Source of the DNA: Atrichornis clamosus
Lineage: Eukaryota > Chordata > Aves > Passeriformes > Menuridae
NCBI GenBank assembly: GCA_013400975.1
Contig: WBMZ01000203.1
Coordinates: forward strand, 62,001 to 126,000
DNA length: 64,000 nucleotides
Direction: 5' to 3'
Numbering within the stretch: position 1 is the first letter of the stretch; each line of letters starts with the position of its first letter. The position numbers and the translations under genes were made by a program. Below are positions 46,201-58,200 of this stretch, one piece after another. The notes below the pieces were generated by a model, which saw nothing but the letters and a program-made list of their open reading frames with translations, did no database searches and was not told where the DNA came from.

Positions 46201-49200
46201 CTCTCCCCAGGAAGGGTGGCTGTGCATGTTACCTTTTGCTGTGCCGGACGCAGACGCAGGTCGGGAGGATCTCTTGCGCTGCCCATTCTCTACAGCTTCC
46301 TGTGAAGCGGCAGAATCCTCTGTTCTTGAATTTCTTCTACTTGGAGTTTTAGACTTTTCACAATTCTCTTTTGTCTCATTACTAATAAAGTGAGACAAAA
46401 TATTTCTGATGAAGTGTGAGAAGAATTATGTTTTTCTATGCAAGTCAGACAAGCTGGAGGATGGCCCAACACAGGTACCAGTTCCGGACTATTAGCACTG
46501 AAGATATGAAACGCTAGAGATACCAGAAGTTCTATCAGATGAAAAATGACCTGAGTAAGCCAGAGTATAGTCCATTTCTATCAAAAATTATCAGAGGATA
46601 CAGAATTGAGAAGTCCTCAAAGAGAATATTTTCAACATTAGAAGACCAAGAAATTAGATGCATTATAAATTGTCTGCTCTGTTTTCCACAGGTGCCACCA
46701 TTACTGAAGTCTAGGAAAAGCAAACAGGTTACATTAGAGACTGCTGCAGTAGAGGGGTACAGAATTGAAATTGCAGATGAACATCAGGAGGAATTAGGAA
46801 CTCTTCATGGAGTATGCCAGCTTTTGGGTTTGCTAAAAAGCCTTACTCTATTGATCCAAGTGATTTCTTCACATATTAAAAAAAGAGTTTCTTTAAAACT
46901 TTCTACAAGTTTTAAAGCTTGAAGTCAAAATCCTTTTCTTTTTAACCGAAAGCTTTTTCTGCTATAAAATAATAATTTTAGGTACTGTGGAAATCTGTGT
47001 TTCTTGACACTGAGACAATAAATGGAGTGCCACATTTTGTAATTAAACTGCTCTTTTATTTTATCTCTCTTAACCCTGTAAACTCACCCTGAGCTTTGGG
47101 TGTTTTCTCCTTAATGCATTAATGCCAGACAATTTCTGACGACTAAGCAGTTTCTGAAGATTAAGCTAAAGTTATCTCCTGTGAAATTAAAGGTAAGTAA
47201 TTAACCAAACAAATTATTCTGCTGATAAAAAGGAGAAAGCTCATTTCAGGCCCTTTGGGCGATACTTGTAGGATTTCAAGAGAGGCTGCCTGAATCAGAG
47301 GCTGGAGTGAGCACACAGTGCAGGGTGACCTGTGTGTGACAGAGTCCCACTGCAGTGTCACCCTTCAGAGAAGTCCTGCTTTGAGGGGAAGGACTCAAAC
47401 CACACAAACTTGTATGGTTAATTAGTAGAAACCTGAAATAAAACTGTTTCTCAATGGGAGGAGAGACAAGCATTCTCAAGCAAGGACACACACAGCAGAG
47501 GAGACTATGGATTGTAGATTGCCTCAGATACAAAATAAATATTGAAGTCCATTTCCTATAAGGGAGTATTATGGGCAATCTATAAACTGAATTCCCAAAC
47601 AGGTCTCAAACTGGTCTTCTTCTATGGAACTGGGGCAGCTGAACCAGCAGTCACCTGCCTCAGAGCACACCCAGAGGGAAGCAAACAGGCATCAGCAGCT
47701 CAAGTTCAGGTTAGTACAGGTAATTTTTACAGATTCTAGTGACTAAATCCAGAGCTGAGATTGTCTCATAGGAACCAACAGATCACTTCCCTCCTTTCAT
47801 AGGAGGAAATCAAGTTACTCCAAGTGAAAATATTTCTAGTGCTTTGTGGGTTGCAAGGTTCCCCTAAGGTTTTAAAGGTTTTTAATGGCTTTAAACTGAG
47901 AGTAGGTTTAGATTAGATATTAGGGAGAAACTGGCACAGCTTTCCCAGAGAAGCTGTGGCTGCCCCATCCCTGGAAGTGTCCAAGGCCACTCTGGATGGG
48001 GCTTGGAGCAACCTGGGATAGTGGAAAGTGTCCCTGCCCATGGCAGGAAGTGGAACAAGGTAAGTTTTAAGGTCCCTTCCCACCCAACCCATCTGTGATT
48101 CTATCAAGGCTTGTCCTGTATGGTGTTCAGCTCCAGGAGCCCAAAGCTGCCCACTGTATCAGCCATCAACAGATTCAGTTTGCCTGCAAACTTTCCTTCT
48201 TTTCCAATCTTGCTCAGAAAAGCATCTGAGAAATGCCCTTGTGGTAATTTAATGTGCTGGGTGAGTTTGGAGATGGTCATACAAGGACATTTCATTTGGA
48301 GAATCTGCTCAGCTGCCAAGTGTCCCACCTTCAGCTCTTTAGAAAAATTCTACCCTGAAGAAAACTCACTGTGAAATTTCAGTTTGTCTTTGAAAGATGC
48401 CAATCCAAATGAAGGTAAATATGGTTAAATATTCCATTCAGAGCCATTCCTGATCTGAGAAAGTGTACTGCATTCCCTCCTTTACAAAGGAAGGCACTGC
48501 CTCATCTCCTGAGGAACCCAGCGAGGGGCTGCCCCTCTGGCCCTGGCCTTGGGGGTCACTCCACCGATGAGGGCAGTGTCCCAAACACAGCAAGCTGTGC
48601 CAGAAACCTCCCCAAGGGCTGTCATTGCTGACTGAGTGAGAGCCTGGGGTGTTTAGAATCTTCCAAGCAGATCTTGGAAACCATATTTTCTTCTGACAGA
48701 ACACAACCATTTGAAATCTGATTTTTAATTACTGATTGTCTTAACCAGGAGAACATGAAGTTTCTACTTGGCTTTCCTATCAGGTTTTGGCAAAGTGTTA
48801 AAAAGCAAATAGAGGAAAACAGTTGAAAACAATCCTCAAGGCAGAAGTAGAACAAACTTTTGAAAATTTCCTTTCAGAAAACAAAAATTCACATGACGAA
48901 CTAAGCTGCAGGCTTTGGGAGGTTAGCTTTGATTTGTTGTGCAACCACCAAGACCCTTCCAGGACATGAAACAACCAGGCCAGAAAGGATCAGAGGAAAC
49001 ACTGCCCAAAGCACAGGCTTAGGAAAAAGTTACCTTATATTCTGCATTTCAGCAATGGTTTGGAACATTCAACTGGCCTGATTTCTTAGCAGGAAAGAAA
49101 GGGTATGGCCAAGAAGATGAAAAGCAGTAGCAGAGGCTGAGCAATTGAAGCAAAGAGAAAGAGACTTCCTCCCACGAAAGCTATATCTACTCTGAATCTA

Positions 49201-52200
49201 CAAACTATCTCCTTACCTTTGACCAGCAACTACTGCAGCATTTGTCTCAAGTTCTACAAAAGAAAAAGATAGTTTTAAAGTCTGCTGTAGAAGTACATAC
49301 CCACTGACAAGGCATGACTAGCTCACATTCTTCTGTTAGGTAATAGATCTCAAGGATAAACTTCTCTCAAAGCAAAGCAAGCCAAAATACCAAATACCAC
49401 ATTGGCCAGGTGCTCGGTCTGATTACAACCTGCACCAGCTAAGACAGAAAAGTTAAAACCCTGCAGAAGAAAACTATAGAGAAACTCGCTGACACGGGCT
49501 ACACTCCTCTCCCTTTTTTAACTTCAATTTTAGACAGCTTATTCCTTCTAAAACTTCTAGGGTTTATTAGTTTTTAAACCTTAAAATTACCCATCTGACT
49601 CTATTGTGCATGTAAAAATTTGCCTTAACTGCCTCTCACAGCAATATCTTCTAATGACAAATTTCTGAAGTCCAATTGCACTTGTACAGAATTGGAAAAT
49701 ATCTCAGGGGAGATGACGCAAAAAGAAGTCTGACCTGCTTTCTCTCTCTCTCGCTGTGATTTTATACATACAGGTCAGGTTTCCTTTGGAGTCTTCACCT
49801 CAATAAACAGCTCTCCTTTTCAGCATATAATGTCAAGTCTTTTTACTGTCTATCTTTTAATTCTCCTCATATCCACCAGATCCTTTGTTGAGGGGGAAGA
49901 TCTATACCTAAACACAGCCCCTCCCTCTCATGAGAAACTGTCACAGATTTAGGGATTACCATTGCAATGTCGTGGATTAATTCCCTGTGCTTTGTCTCAT
50001 TGCCCACAGTGTACCCAGCTCAATCCCCCCATCAAACCTTGGGGCCAGTCGGGCACAAACTGGGGCTTTGCCTTTGACATCAATTTAGCACCCAAAGGTT
50101 GCTAGAGTGTGCACAAGGAATAGAGGTATAAACAACCCAAGAAAATGGGGAATATCTGTCCTCCTAGGGTAAATTTGCAGTGTTGGAACATCAGCCTCTT
50201 CAGTGTAAATGGATATAGCACTGTCTAAGAAAAACAGAGGTCTTGGGAACAAAGGAAGAACAGACTCAGCAACAGAAGGAAAGAGTTACCTTTCTTCCTA
50301 CCCAAACTTTGAACATGGAGAATATCCAAGACTAAAAAATGGATAACATCAGTGCTTCCCCCCAGCAGGAACTCCCCAGTACAGTCACAGCAGCACAGGG
50401 CAATGAGTTGGATGTGAAACAACAGGGGTGTGTGACCATCTTTGTTTTAGTGGAAGTTCAAAGAAAACAATTTTGCACAATTTTTACTTTTTGAAAACTC
50501 TACTTCTAATCAGATTACAGATGGCAAATGGATGGAGAGTGGCACTTCCCATAAGCAAGCCCACACCTATCCATTTTCCCTACTCAACTTGGGAATTACT
50601 TTTTAAAAACACCCTGGAATTGAAGGTGAAACACCATGATTGATAACAGATGGCAACACCAAAAAGTCATCTGTCAGGGCTCCATCCTGAACACTGCTGA
50701 GGGGACATCAAAAGTTGAACAGGAAAAAAAAGGATTACAAGCCTAAAACACACTCCCAGCATAGCACAAATGTATTTCTACATTCAGAAGGATATAATAT
50801 AAAAGAAAAACTTCTATTATCTCTGAATAGAACTTCAAAACTCAAACAGAACGTACTGTTACAAATCCAGGCCCTACAAGTTATCATTGAATATCTAAAA
50901 GCCTCCTTGGTGATTTCATTTTTTTACGTGATCCCATCCTGAATCTCCCACAAGGCTTTAGAGACTTCCAAGGCACAATGTAACTGGCAAAGAAAAACAA
51001 TCCCAAAAGCACAAATAACAATAAAAACCCCACCCAGCCCCCAATCTACCCGGCGTGTTAGTGACCACTGAATATGCATTCAAATAAATGCATTTTCAGT
51101 TCCAATATAAGGGGTTTAGTTCACCTCTATTCTGCTTTTCCAAAGGAAGATTTACCTGTTCTTTGAACAGTACTTTCTGATGTTGCAACTGAACTTTTTT
51201 TCTGTGTTAAATGTTGAGAGGATGCTAGAATAAAAGTGGAGGGAAAAAGTATTATTGTCAAAGGGAGTCAAAAGAATTCCTGTGGTGTGATCAGGTTGGT
51301 ATAAAATGTTCTCTCTCCCAGCCGACTGGATTTTGGCATCTACAGGTGCAATATTTTTAATTTACCCTCCACTTCCCCCCCACCACACACACCTTGCCTT
51401 TTTAAAACAAACTTTGGCAAAACTATCCCAAGCAAGTTTTCTCAAACTAGAATGAGTGATGAAATTAAGTATCATAAACCACATTTTAAAAGGTAAGTTT
51501 TTCAGCCGACTGAGACATTAAAGGAAGTCCTAAAACACCAACAGTTCAGTCTCTCTCATTTTAATGCTCATTTCAACAAAGGTTCTGGGGGAAAGGAGTA
51601 TCTTTGTTAATGAATCAACACCCTCACTCTTTCAATTAAAGTGCACAGTATGCTCCAGAGTTGTCCTTGAAGGCCTTTGGCAGTAAGATGATGTGACTTA
51701 ACATTTCTTAGGTTGCCAAGTGAAAAAATAAGATAGAAAAATAATTTTTGTTGGGCTAATGCTTTCTAGTCCTCTGTGTGATAATGGCCTTACAGAGAAC
51801 AGGAAGACAAAAAATTAAGCACTGCTGCTTAAATAAAGAATATGCAACTCCATTTTTCTCCTAAAAAGCCAGAATTTCTTCTGTGAAGCTCAAAAGAAGC
51901 ATTTCCATTTTCCAGTGGCATACAGCTACAACATCCAACAGCCACGGGGAAAGTCACACTCAGGCTGATGTTTTCAGTTCCCTTGACTTCTGTGGATTTT
52001 ATCATTCATGATTCTATCTTCTGTGTCTAATTCGTGTTGTAAAGCACAACACTCACTCAGCTCACTTCAAGAGTGATGGGTTTATATCCACACCAGACTT
52101 AATAGATTAAAAATGGCATCAAGAAATAGCATCAATGTCATATATAAAGTCTGCCAGATGCTCAAATTGAAATAGCAAAGCTCAGATGCGAAGGTATTTT

Positions 52201-55200
52201 ATGTTTTCAAATTGAATGCAGTTAACTTATAATCACCTTTTCACTAATTTCTCTGAAATGAATATTTAAGTTTTACCCTAGACAAAAAGGATTTTGATGT
52301 GTGTTGTTTTTTCCTTCTCTTCTGGAGGTTATTCAACAATTTCCCTAGACGATTAAGGTAATTTAGAGAGGGAAATAGTTTTATTAGGATTAATTCAAAA
52401 TATCATAATTAAGTCAATACATTGAAATAATTTGCAAAAACAGAAGTCTCTGGCAAGACTGAAGCAGAATTATCTGTGTATCTGCCAGTATAAAAGGCAC
52501 CTTAAGTATTTGTCATTACTGATACATCCACTTTTTCTCCTTGCTTCCAACAGTTCCATTAAGTTATCCCTCTGTTACTACATCATATGTCCAAGACAAA
52601 TACCCCACTGAAGCAGTAAATGGAAAATGAAATAGAAACATCTGGAACTTGAATCCTGGTGAACACAAGTATCACTCAGCTATTAGAAGCAAACGAGCAG
52701 CTGTCAGCCTTGGCTGCAGTGCCTACATTTGATGATGTTCACGGAGAGCAGCCCCTGGGATGCCCTCATCCCTCCCCCGGGCAGCGCAGCACCTACCTGC
52801 GCTCTGAAGCAGCTCCGGGTGTGCTCCGGAAGTCTCCTCCGCCCCCGCGCTCCCGCTCTGCTCCGGGGCCCCGCCGGGGCTGCTGCCGTTGGCGCTGGGG
52901 GGGTCCGGGGCTGCCGGGGGGGCTCCGGCCAGAGGGGCTCCGGCCGGGAGCGCGCCGGCGGCAGCAACGCTCGTGGGCGCGCCCGGGGACGCGCAGGCGG
53001 GAGCGGCTGCTGCGGGGCTGACGCTCGAGCTGCCAGGCCCAGAAGTGCTCTGTTTTGTAAGACTGGGTGCTGGAGGTGTCACAGTTTTGTTATCTAGTTC
53101 TGCTGGTGGTTGCTCTGTTCCCAAACTGTTTGGGGCTGACGCTTCCAGTCCCTGACCTTCTGCTTCTCCATCCAAAGCATACTGCTCTTCTTTCTCCAGG
53201 GAGCCGGTGACTTTCTTGCACGCTTTAGTCAGCAGGAGTTGGCCAATCTTGTCTACCTTTCCCTTTCCCTTGCTCGATGAAACAGGGCTGCGCCTGTTCC
53301 CGGATCCTGGGCTGCTCGTAAGCAGAGGGGTAACAACAGGTCCTGACTGGGCTGCTGGCACAGGGCACTGCTCACCTGACCCACCACCTTGGGAAGTCTC
53401 CTCTGGGCTGAAGTCCTTCACTTGCTGAACAGGAGGGTGTGAAGGAACACTGGAAGAAGTTGGAGCAGAAGGCGGCAGCTGGACAGGAGATGCCAAGGGA
53501 TTCAGAACAAGTGATCGGCTGGTGGGAATACTGGACACAGGACTGCTGGATGATGTGCTGGGAGGAGTAGGCCCGGAGGAGAACTTGATATTCTGTGGGA
53601 TATGCAAAGGACCAACAACAGCGACCGACTGAGGCATCAGACTAGAGTTAGAAGTCATGGGGGCTGCTGGAATTGTGCTGGACTGAGAGCCCTTCATAAC
53701 CTGGATGATTGAGGATGAGTTTATAAACACAGGTGTGATGAACTGTGGCCGGGTGCTGGACTGAACTGCTGACTGTCCCTCTGAAACCATCACTTTGCTC
53801 CCCACGTTGGGCATTGTGACCACAGTGGACACTAACGCAGGTTGCAAATGGGATGGCAATGGAGCTGATGTATTAGCAGCAGATGTAATGGGGTTGGAAG
53901 TCACAAAAACTGTTATCTGGTTGGGGGGTAAAGGACCTGAAATAGAAGAAGAACTGACCGGCCTCTGCATTACTGGAGGAACGCTCTGTGCCACACTTGA
54001 GTTTACTTCTCCCAGTTCCTGGTGCCCGGGATTTGGACACGGCTCGTTATTTTGAGGCAGGCTAAGTGAATTAGATGGCTCTTTGCTCAGGGATGATTCC
54101 TGCAGTGGAGGAATGACAGCTATCTTCTTTAGCTCCTCACCAGTGGGGACTACTGGTGCCATTTCAAGACCAGTCAGCCCAGGGGGCTTAATGGTCACAT
54201 TAGGAGCTCCAGAATTGTCTAGAAGTTGACTTAGAGAAGTTGGTGCCTCCCTCATAGCTGGAGACATCATGGTTTTACTTTCCTCCGTGACTGGGAGCTT
54301 ACTGGTGTCTAAGGTTTGCCCATCTTTTTTTGCCTGTTCTTCGGGAACCAACGCTTTCATTTCTGGAGTAGGAACACCTTTCAGTTCAATACTGGACTGG
54401 TCTTTGTTACCTTGGACACCTTGTGCACTTTGACTCTCAGTATCTTGAGGCACACTAAGGCTCTCCTTATTGTCTTCAGGAATGCCAGTCACAGCAGGCA
54501 CAGAAACTGCCGGATTCTGGTTACTCAGCATGGAATTATTTTGAAAACTTGTAGTCACAGGTGTTGGCAAAGAAGAGGGACCAGACATCATATTTCTTTG
54601 TAATTCCATGTTCTGCAAGAGAGATGGATTCTGCTGAGTTGTCAATGATAGTTTAGCTGCTTTTGAATTCTGTCTGCCAGGGCTTGGTGTAGTTTTCCTA
54701 CTGGATCCAGGACTGGACCTTCGACTATTGCTTGGACTTGCTCTCTTTGTTCCTCCAGCATTGGTTTGTTTGCCCGAATTAATGACCACACCTTCCAATT
54801 TGTGTGGCTGTGTGGCAGTAAAACTAGACTGATTGTTAATTGTGAGATTTGAAGGGGCTTGTCCAATGGCCTTTAAAGTAGTAGGATTCAGACCCTGCTG
54901 ATCAAATCCTCTACTGAGATTAGGCCTGGGAGGTAAAGGGATATTGATCTGAGGAGGGAACAGACCAGCTATAGAAGCATTGAGCCTTTCTGGAGACAGG
55001 CTAATTTCTGAGGGTTCTGTGCTGGGTGGACGGTTATTAGGAGTCTGAGGGTAGTATGGCCTTGGGCTTGCTCTGTTTGGGGTTTTAGGCCTTGAAGTTT
55101 GTGATGGGGCTGCAACGTTTGGAAAATGGTGTGTAAGAGCACTAGGCAGAGAACTAGACTGCTGCTGCGGACTTGCACCTTGGGCAGCTGAAAGTGGGGA

Positions 55201-58200
55201 TGGTCCAGGCTTGGGTCCTGTCATCATTAACTGGTTCTGTGAAACTACTAAGTGAGATGTCAAATTATTCTGAGCTCCTGATGTTGGAGGGCCCTCAGCT
55301 CCACCTCCTTCTGGAAGAGAGGATACTGATGAAACCTCTCTGAGGGGTGAGCTGGAAGGATTCTGTGCGTTATCAGGATAAACCATTTTTCTTGCATTAT
55401 TTCCCAGAGGAGGATTGCCTGGCAGGGCAATTCTCTGTTTATCAGGAGATGGAGGCACAGGCCCAGGCCCCTGGAGGTTCACCATCACTGGCACATTCCC
55501 GCTTGGCTGCATCGGCATCCGCTGAGCATCTGCACTCAGAGGCCCCCGGGGTGGGTGAACCCCCTGGGGTACAGGCAGCCTGACTGACTTGGGATCCTGC
55601 TGCATCATCAGCATCATCATCATCTGCTGCTGCTGCGATGTCTGAGGGGGTGCCTGGCCTTGCTGTGGGGCTGCCTGGGGCTGCTGCTGCTGCTGAGGCT
55701 GGGGCTGCTGCGTGTGCGGCATGAGTTGAGGTGGCATCTGCTGAAGTGGCCTCTGCTCCACGGGCTGAGATGGATAACCTAAGGCAACAGGATGACACGT
55801 TCATTGAAACCAACCAAAGATCAGAGGAAGCAGAACTTCTGTAACAAACAGGATTGGATAGAAAGTACAGCCTGGAGCCTGTTTATCTTGCGTGAGAGCC
55901 ATGTTAATAAAACAGGTTCTACAAACAAGGCCAAAGTTTGTACTTAATTCATAAAAAGAGTTTTACTTAATGTATGACTTGCATGAGATTTAACTGGCGA
56001 TCTCTCAGTGTCTTTTATCAGCTAGTAACCCAGGTTGACACTTCCTGACAAGTCTCTGCAACTGCCCATGGGCTTCCTTTCACTGACAAAGGCGGAGTTG
56101 GACTTTCAGTAATTAATACTCCTTAAAACAAATTTCAGAGTTTGACAGCCCTCAAGGGTCATGGATCAGTACACCTGCCACAGACCTGACATTTTCTAGA
56201 GTACAAAGTAGAATCTGACATGTGTTACTTGGCCAAAAACATGCCAGGAACCACGCGTGTGGTTTATAATATAAATCCAATTGCAGACTTTAGATTTAAT
56301 CTTCTCTACACACAAAGGATAACTCCAACTATAAACCCCTGTTTCTTCTCAAAAATCAGCTATTGGTCAATGCTGAATTTTTAAGATATCAGTCTGTGCT
56401 ACAGCAACATTTTTTTACCAGTTACGTTACTGCTGAATAATGCTACAGTACTCAGGATGATATATGAGAATGTGGCCACCTCTTCATTTTGAGCTAACCC
56501 AAAGAAAACATTTAAACAATGATACCAGTTACTTACTAGGAGGAAAAAAGGTTTGAACTTGAATGTGTGATAGCACAAATAAAATAGAACTGTCACAAAG
56601 ATCAGTTAAAAGCTCTCCTACAGTTATTACATTCAGATAATCTACAGAAAAATTCTACTACCTGGTGGCCTACTTGCAAAATCTGAGAGTTTAGGGCCTG
56701 ATTTATCTAAATTCATTCCTTGGTCTCCAGACATCGATGACTGATCACTCTCTTCCAGGCCAGCTGGACGGGATTCTGAAGAACTGAAAGAAAAATAATT
56801 GCAATTAAGAACTACCCCCTACATCAGTGTTTTATTTCTGCGTCTATAACTAAGTACTCAAGTGATTAATTCCTAGCACTTTCCACAGACCTGGAATAAC
56901 CCACTGAAATGCCTCTGATGGAACATGCCAGACTGGAACACACATCCCAGGTCTTGTATAGTCACTGTCTTAAGTACTACCAAAAAGGAAACAAGTTGCC
57001 TGGTGCTCTATTGAGCTTAAACATTTATTTATATCTTTAATCTGAGTTTTATAACTAAGAGAATGCCAGTGGATATTCCAAATGATAGAGTTATATATAT
57101 TTCAACTAAACAGGCTTCCCTATGACATCTCTATGGATAAGCAAGTGCCATGGGTAGATGCATTTTTAATTTATTTTAATGGTAGCACTTTTTCTTCCAG
57201 TACTGCAGAGAGAAGTGACTCGCTCAGGGTATCTGAGACCTCTGATAACATCACAGCACAACTGCACTGATGTGTCAGGCATTGCAGTCACCCCCGAGAG
57301 CACAGAGTAGTGTGGTACTGAGGCTCTGTGAGTGATCACACACTGGCCTGGGTTGGAAGAGACCTTAAGGCTCATCTTCTTCCACCTCCCCTGCCATGGG
57401 CAGAGACACCTTCCACTATCCCAGGTTGCTCCAAGCCCCGCCCAACCTGCCCTTGGACACTTCCAGGGATGGGGCAGCCACAGCTGCTCTGGGCAACCTG
57501 TGCCAGGGCCTCCCCACCCTCACAGGGAAGAATTCCTTCCCAATACCCCATCTAACCCTGCCCTCTGGCAGTGGGAGGCCATTGCCCCTTGTCCGGTCTC
57601 TCCGTCCCTTGTCCCAGGTCCCTCTCCAGCTCTCCTGGAGCCCCTTTAGGCACTGGAAGGAGCTCTGAGGTCTTTCTGGATCCTCCTCCAGGTGACCACC
57701 CCCAGCTCTCCCAGCCTGGCTCCAGAGCAGAGGGGCTCCAGCCCTTGGAGCATCTTTGTGGCTTCCTCTGGACTCACCCCAGAGGAGTGTCCTTCTTGTG
57801 CCCTAGGGCTGGAGGCAGTTCTGCAGGTGGAGTCTCACCTGAGCAGGGCAGAGGGGCAGAATCCCCCCGGACCTGCTGCCCATGCTGGGGTATCAGTCCA
57901 GGGCTCAGGGGTTTCTGGGCTGTGGGTGCACATTCCTGGGTCACATTCAGTTTTTATCCACCAGCATCCCCCAAGTCCTTCTCTTGAGGAATCTGAGACT
58001 CCAGAATACACTCTAGGACAACTTAAATTTCTTTGGACTCAATGCCCAATAGTTCCAACTAAATCAAGACAGCTTTTGCAGACTTGGAAAAAGTCCAAGT
58101 TTCTACAGCTATCAATATATATGGTCAGAGGATGTAAAATAAAGAGGGTTGAAGAGTAGAAGAACTTAACTGCTTATCACATTCATGAATATATGAAGGC

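Noticed and set aside
46539..46922. 127-codon plus-strand open frame in an NCOA6 intron
   Set aside because: Antisense, no homology recognised, AT-rich intron where such a length can occur by chance.
52659..53155. Several plus-strand frames of 88-122 codons
   Set aside because: Antisense to the GC-rich end of the NCOA6 giant exon; Arg/Gly/Ala-rich shadows.
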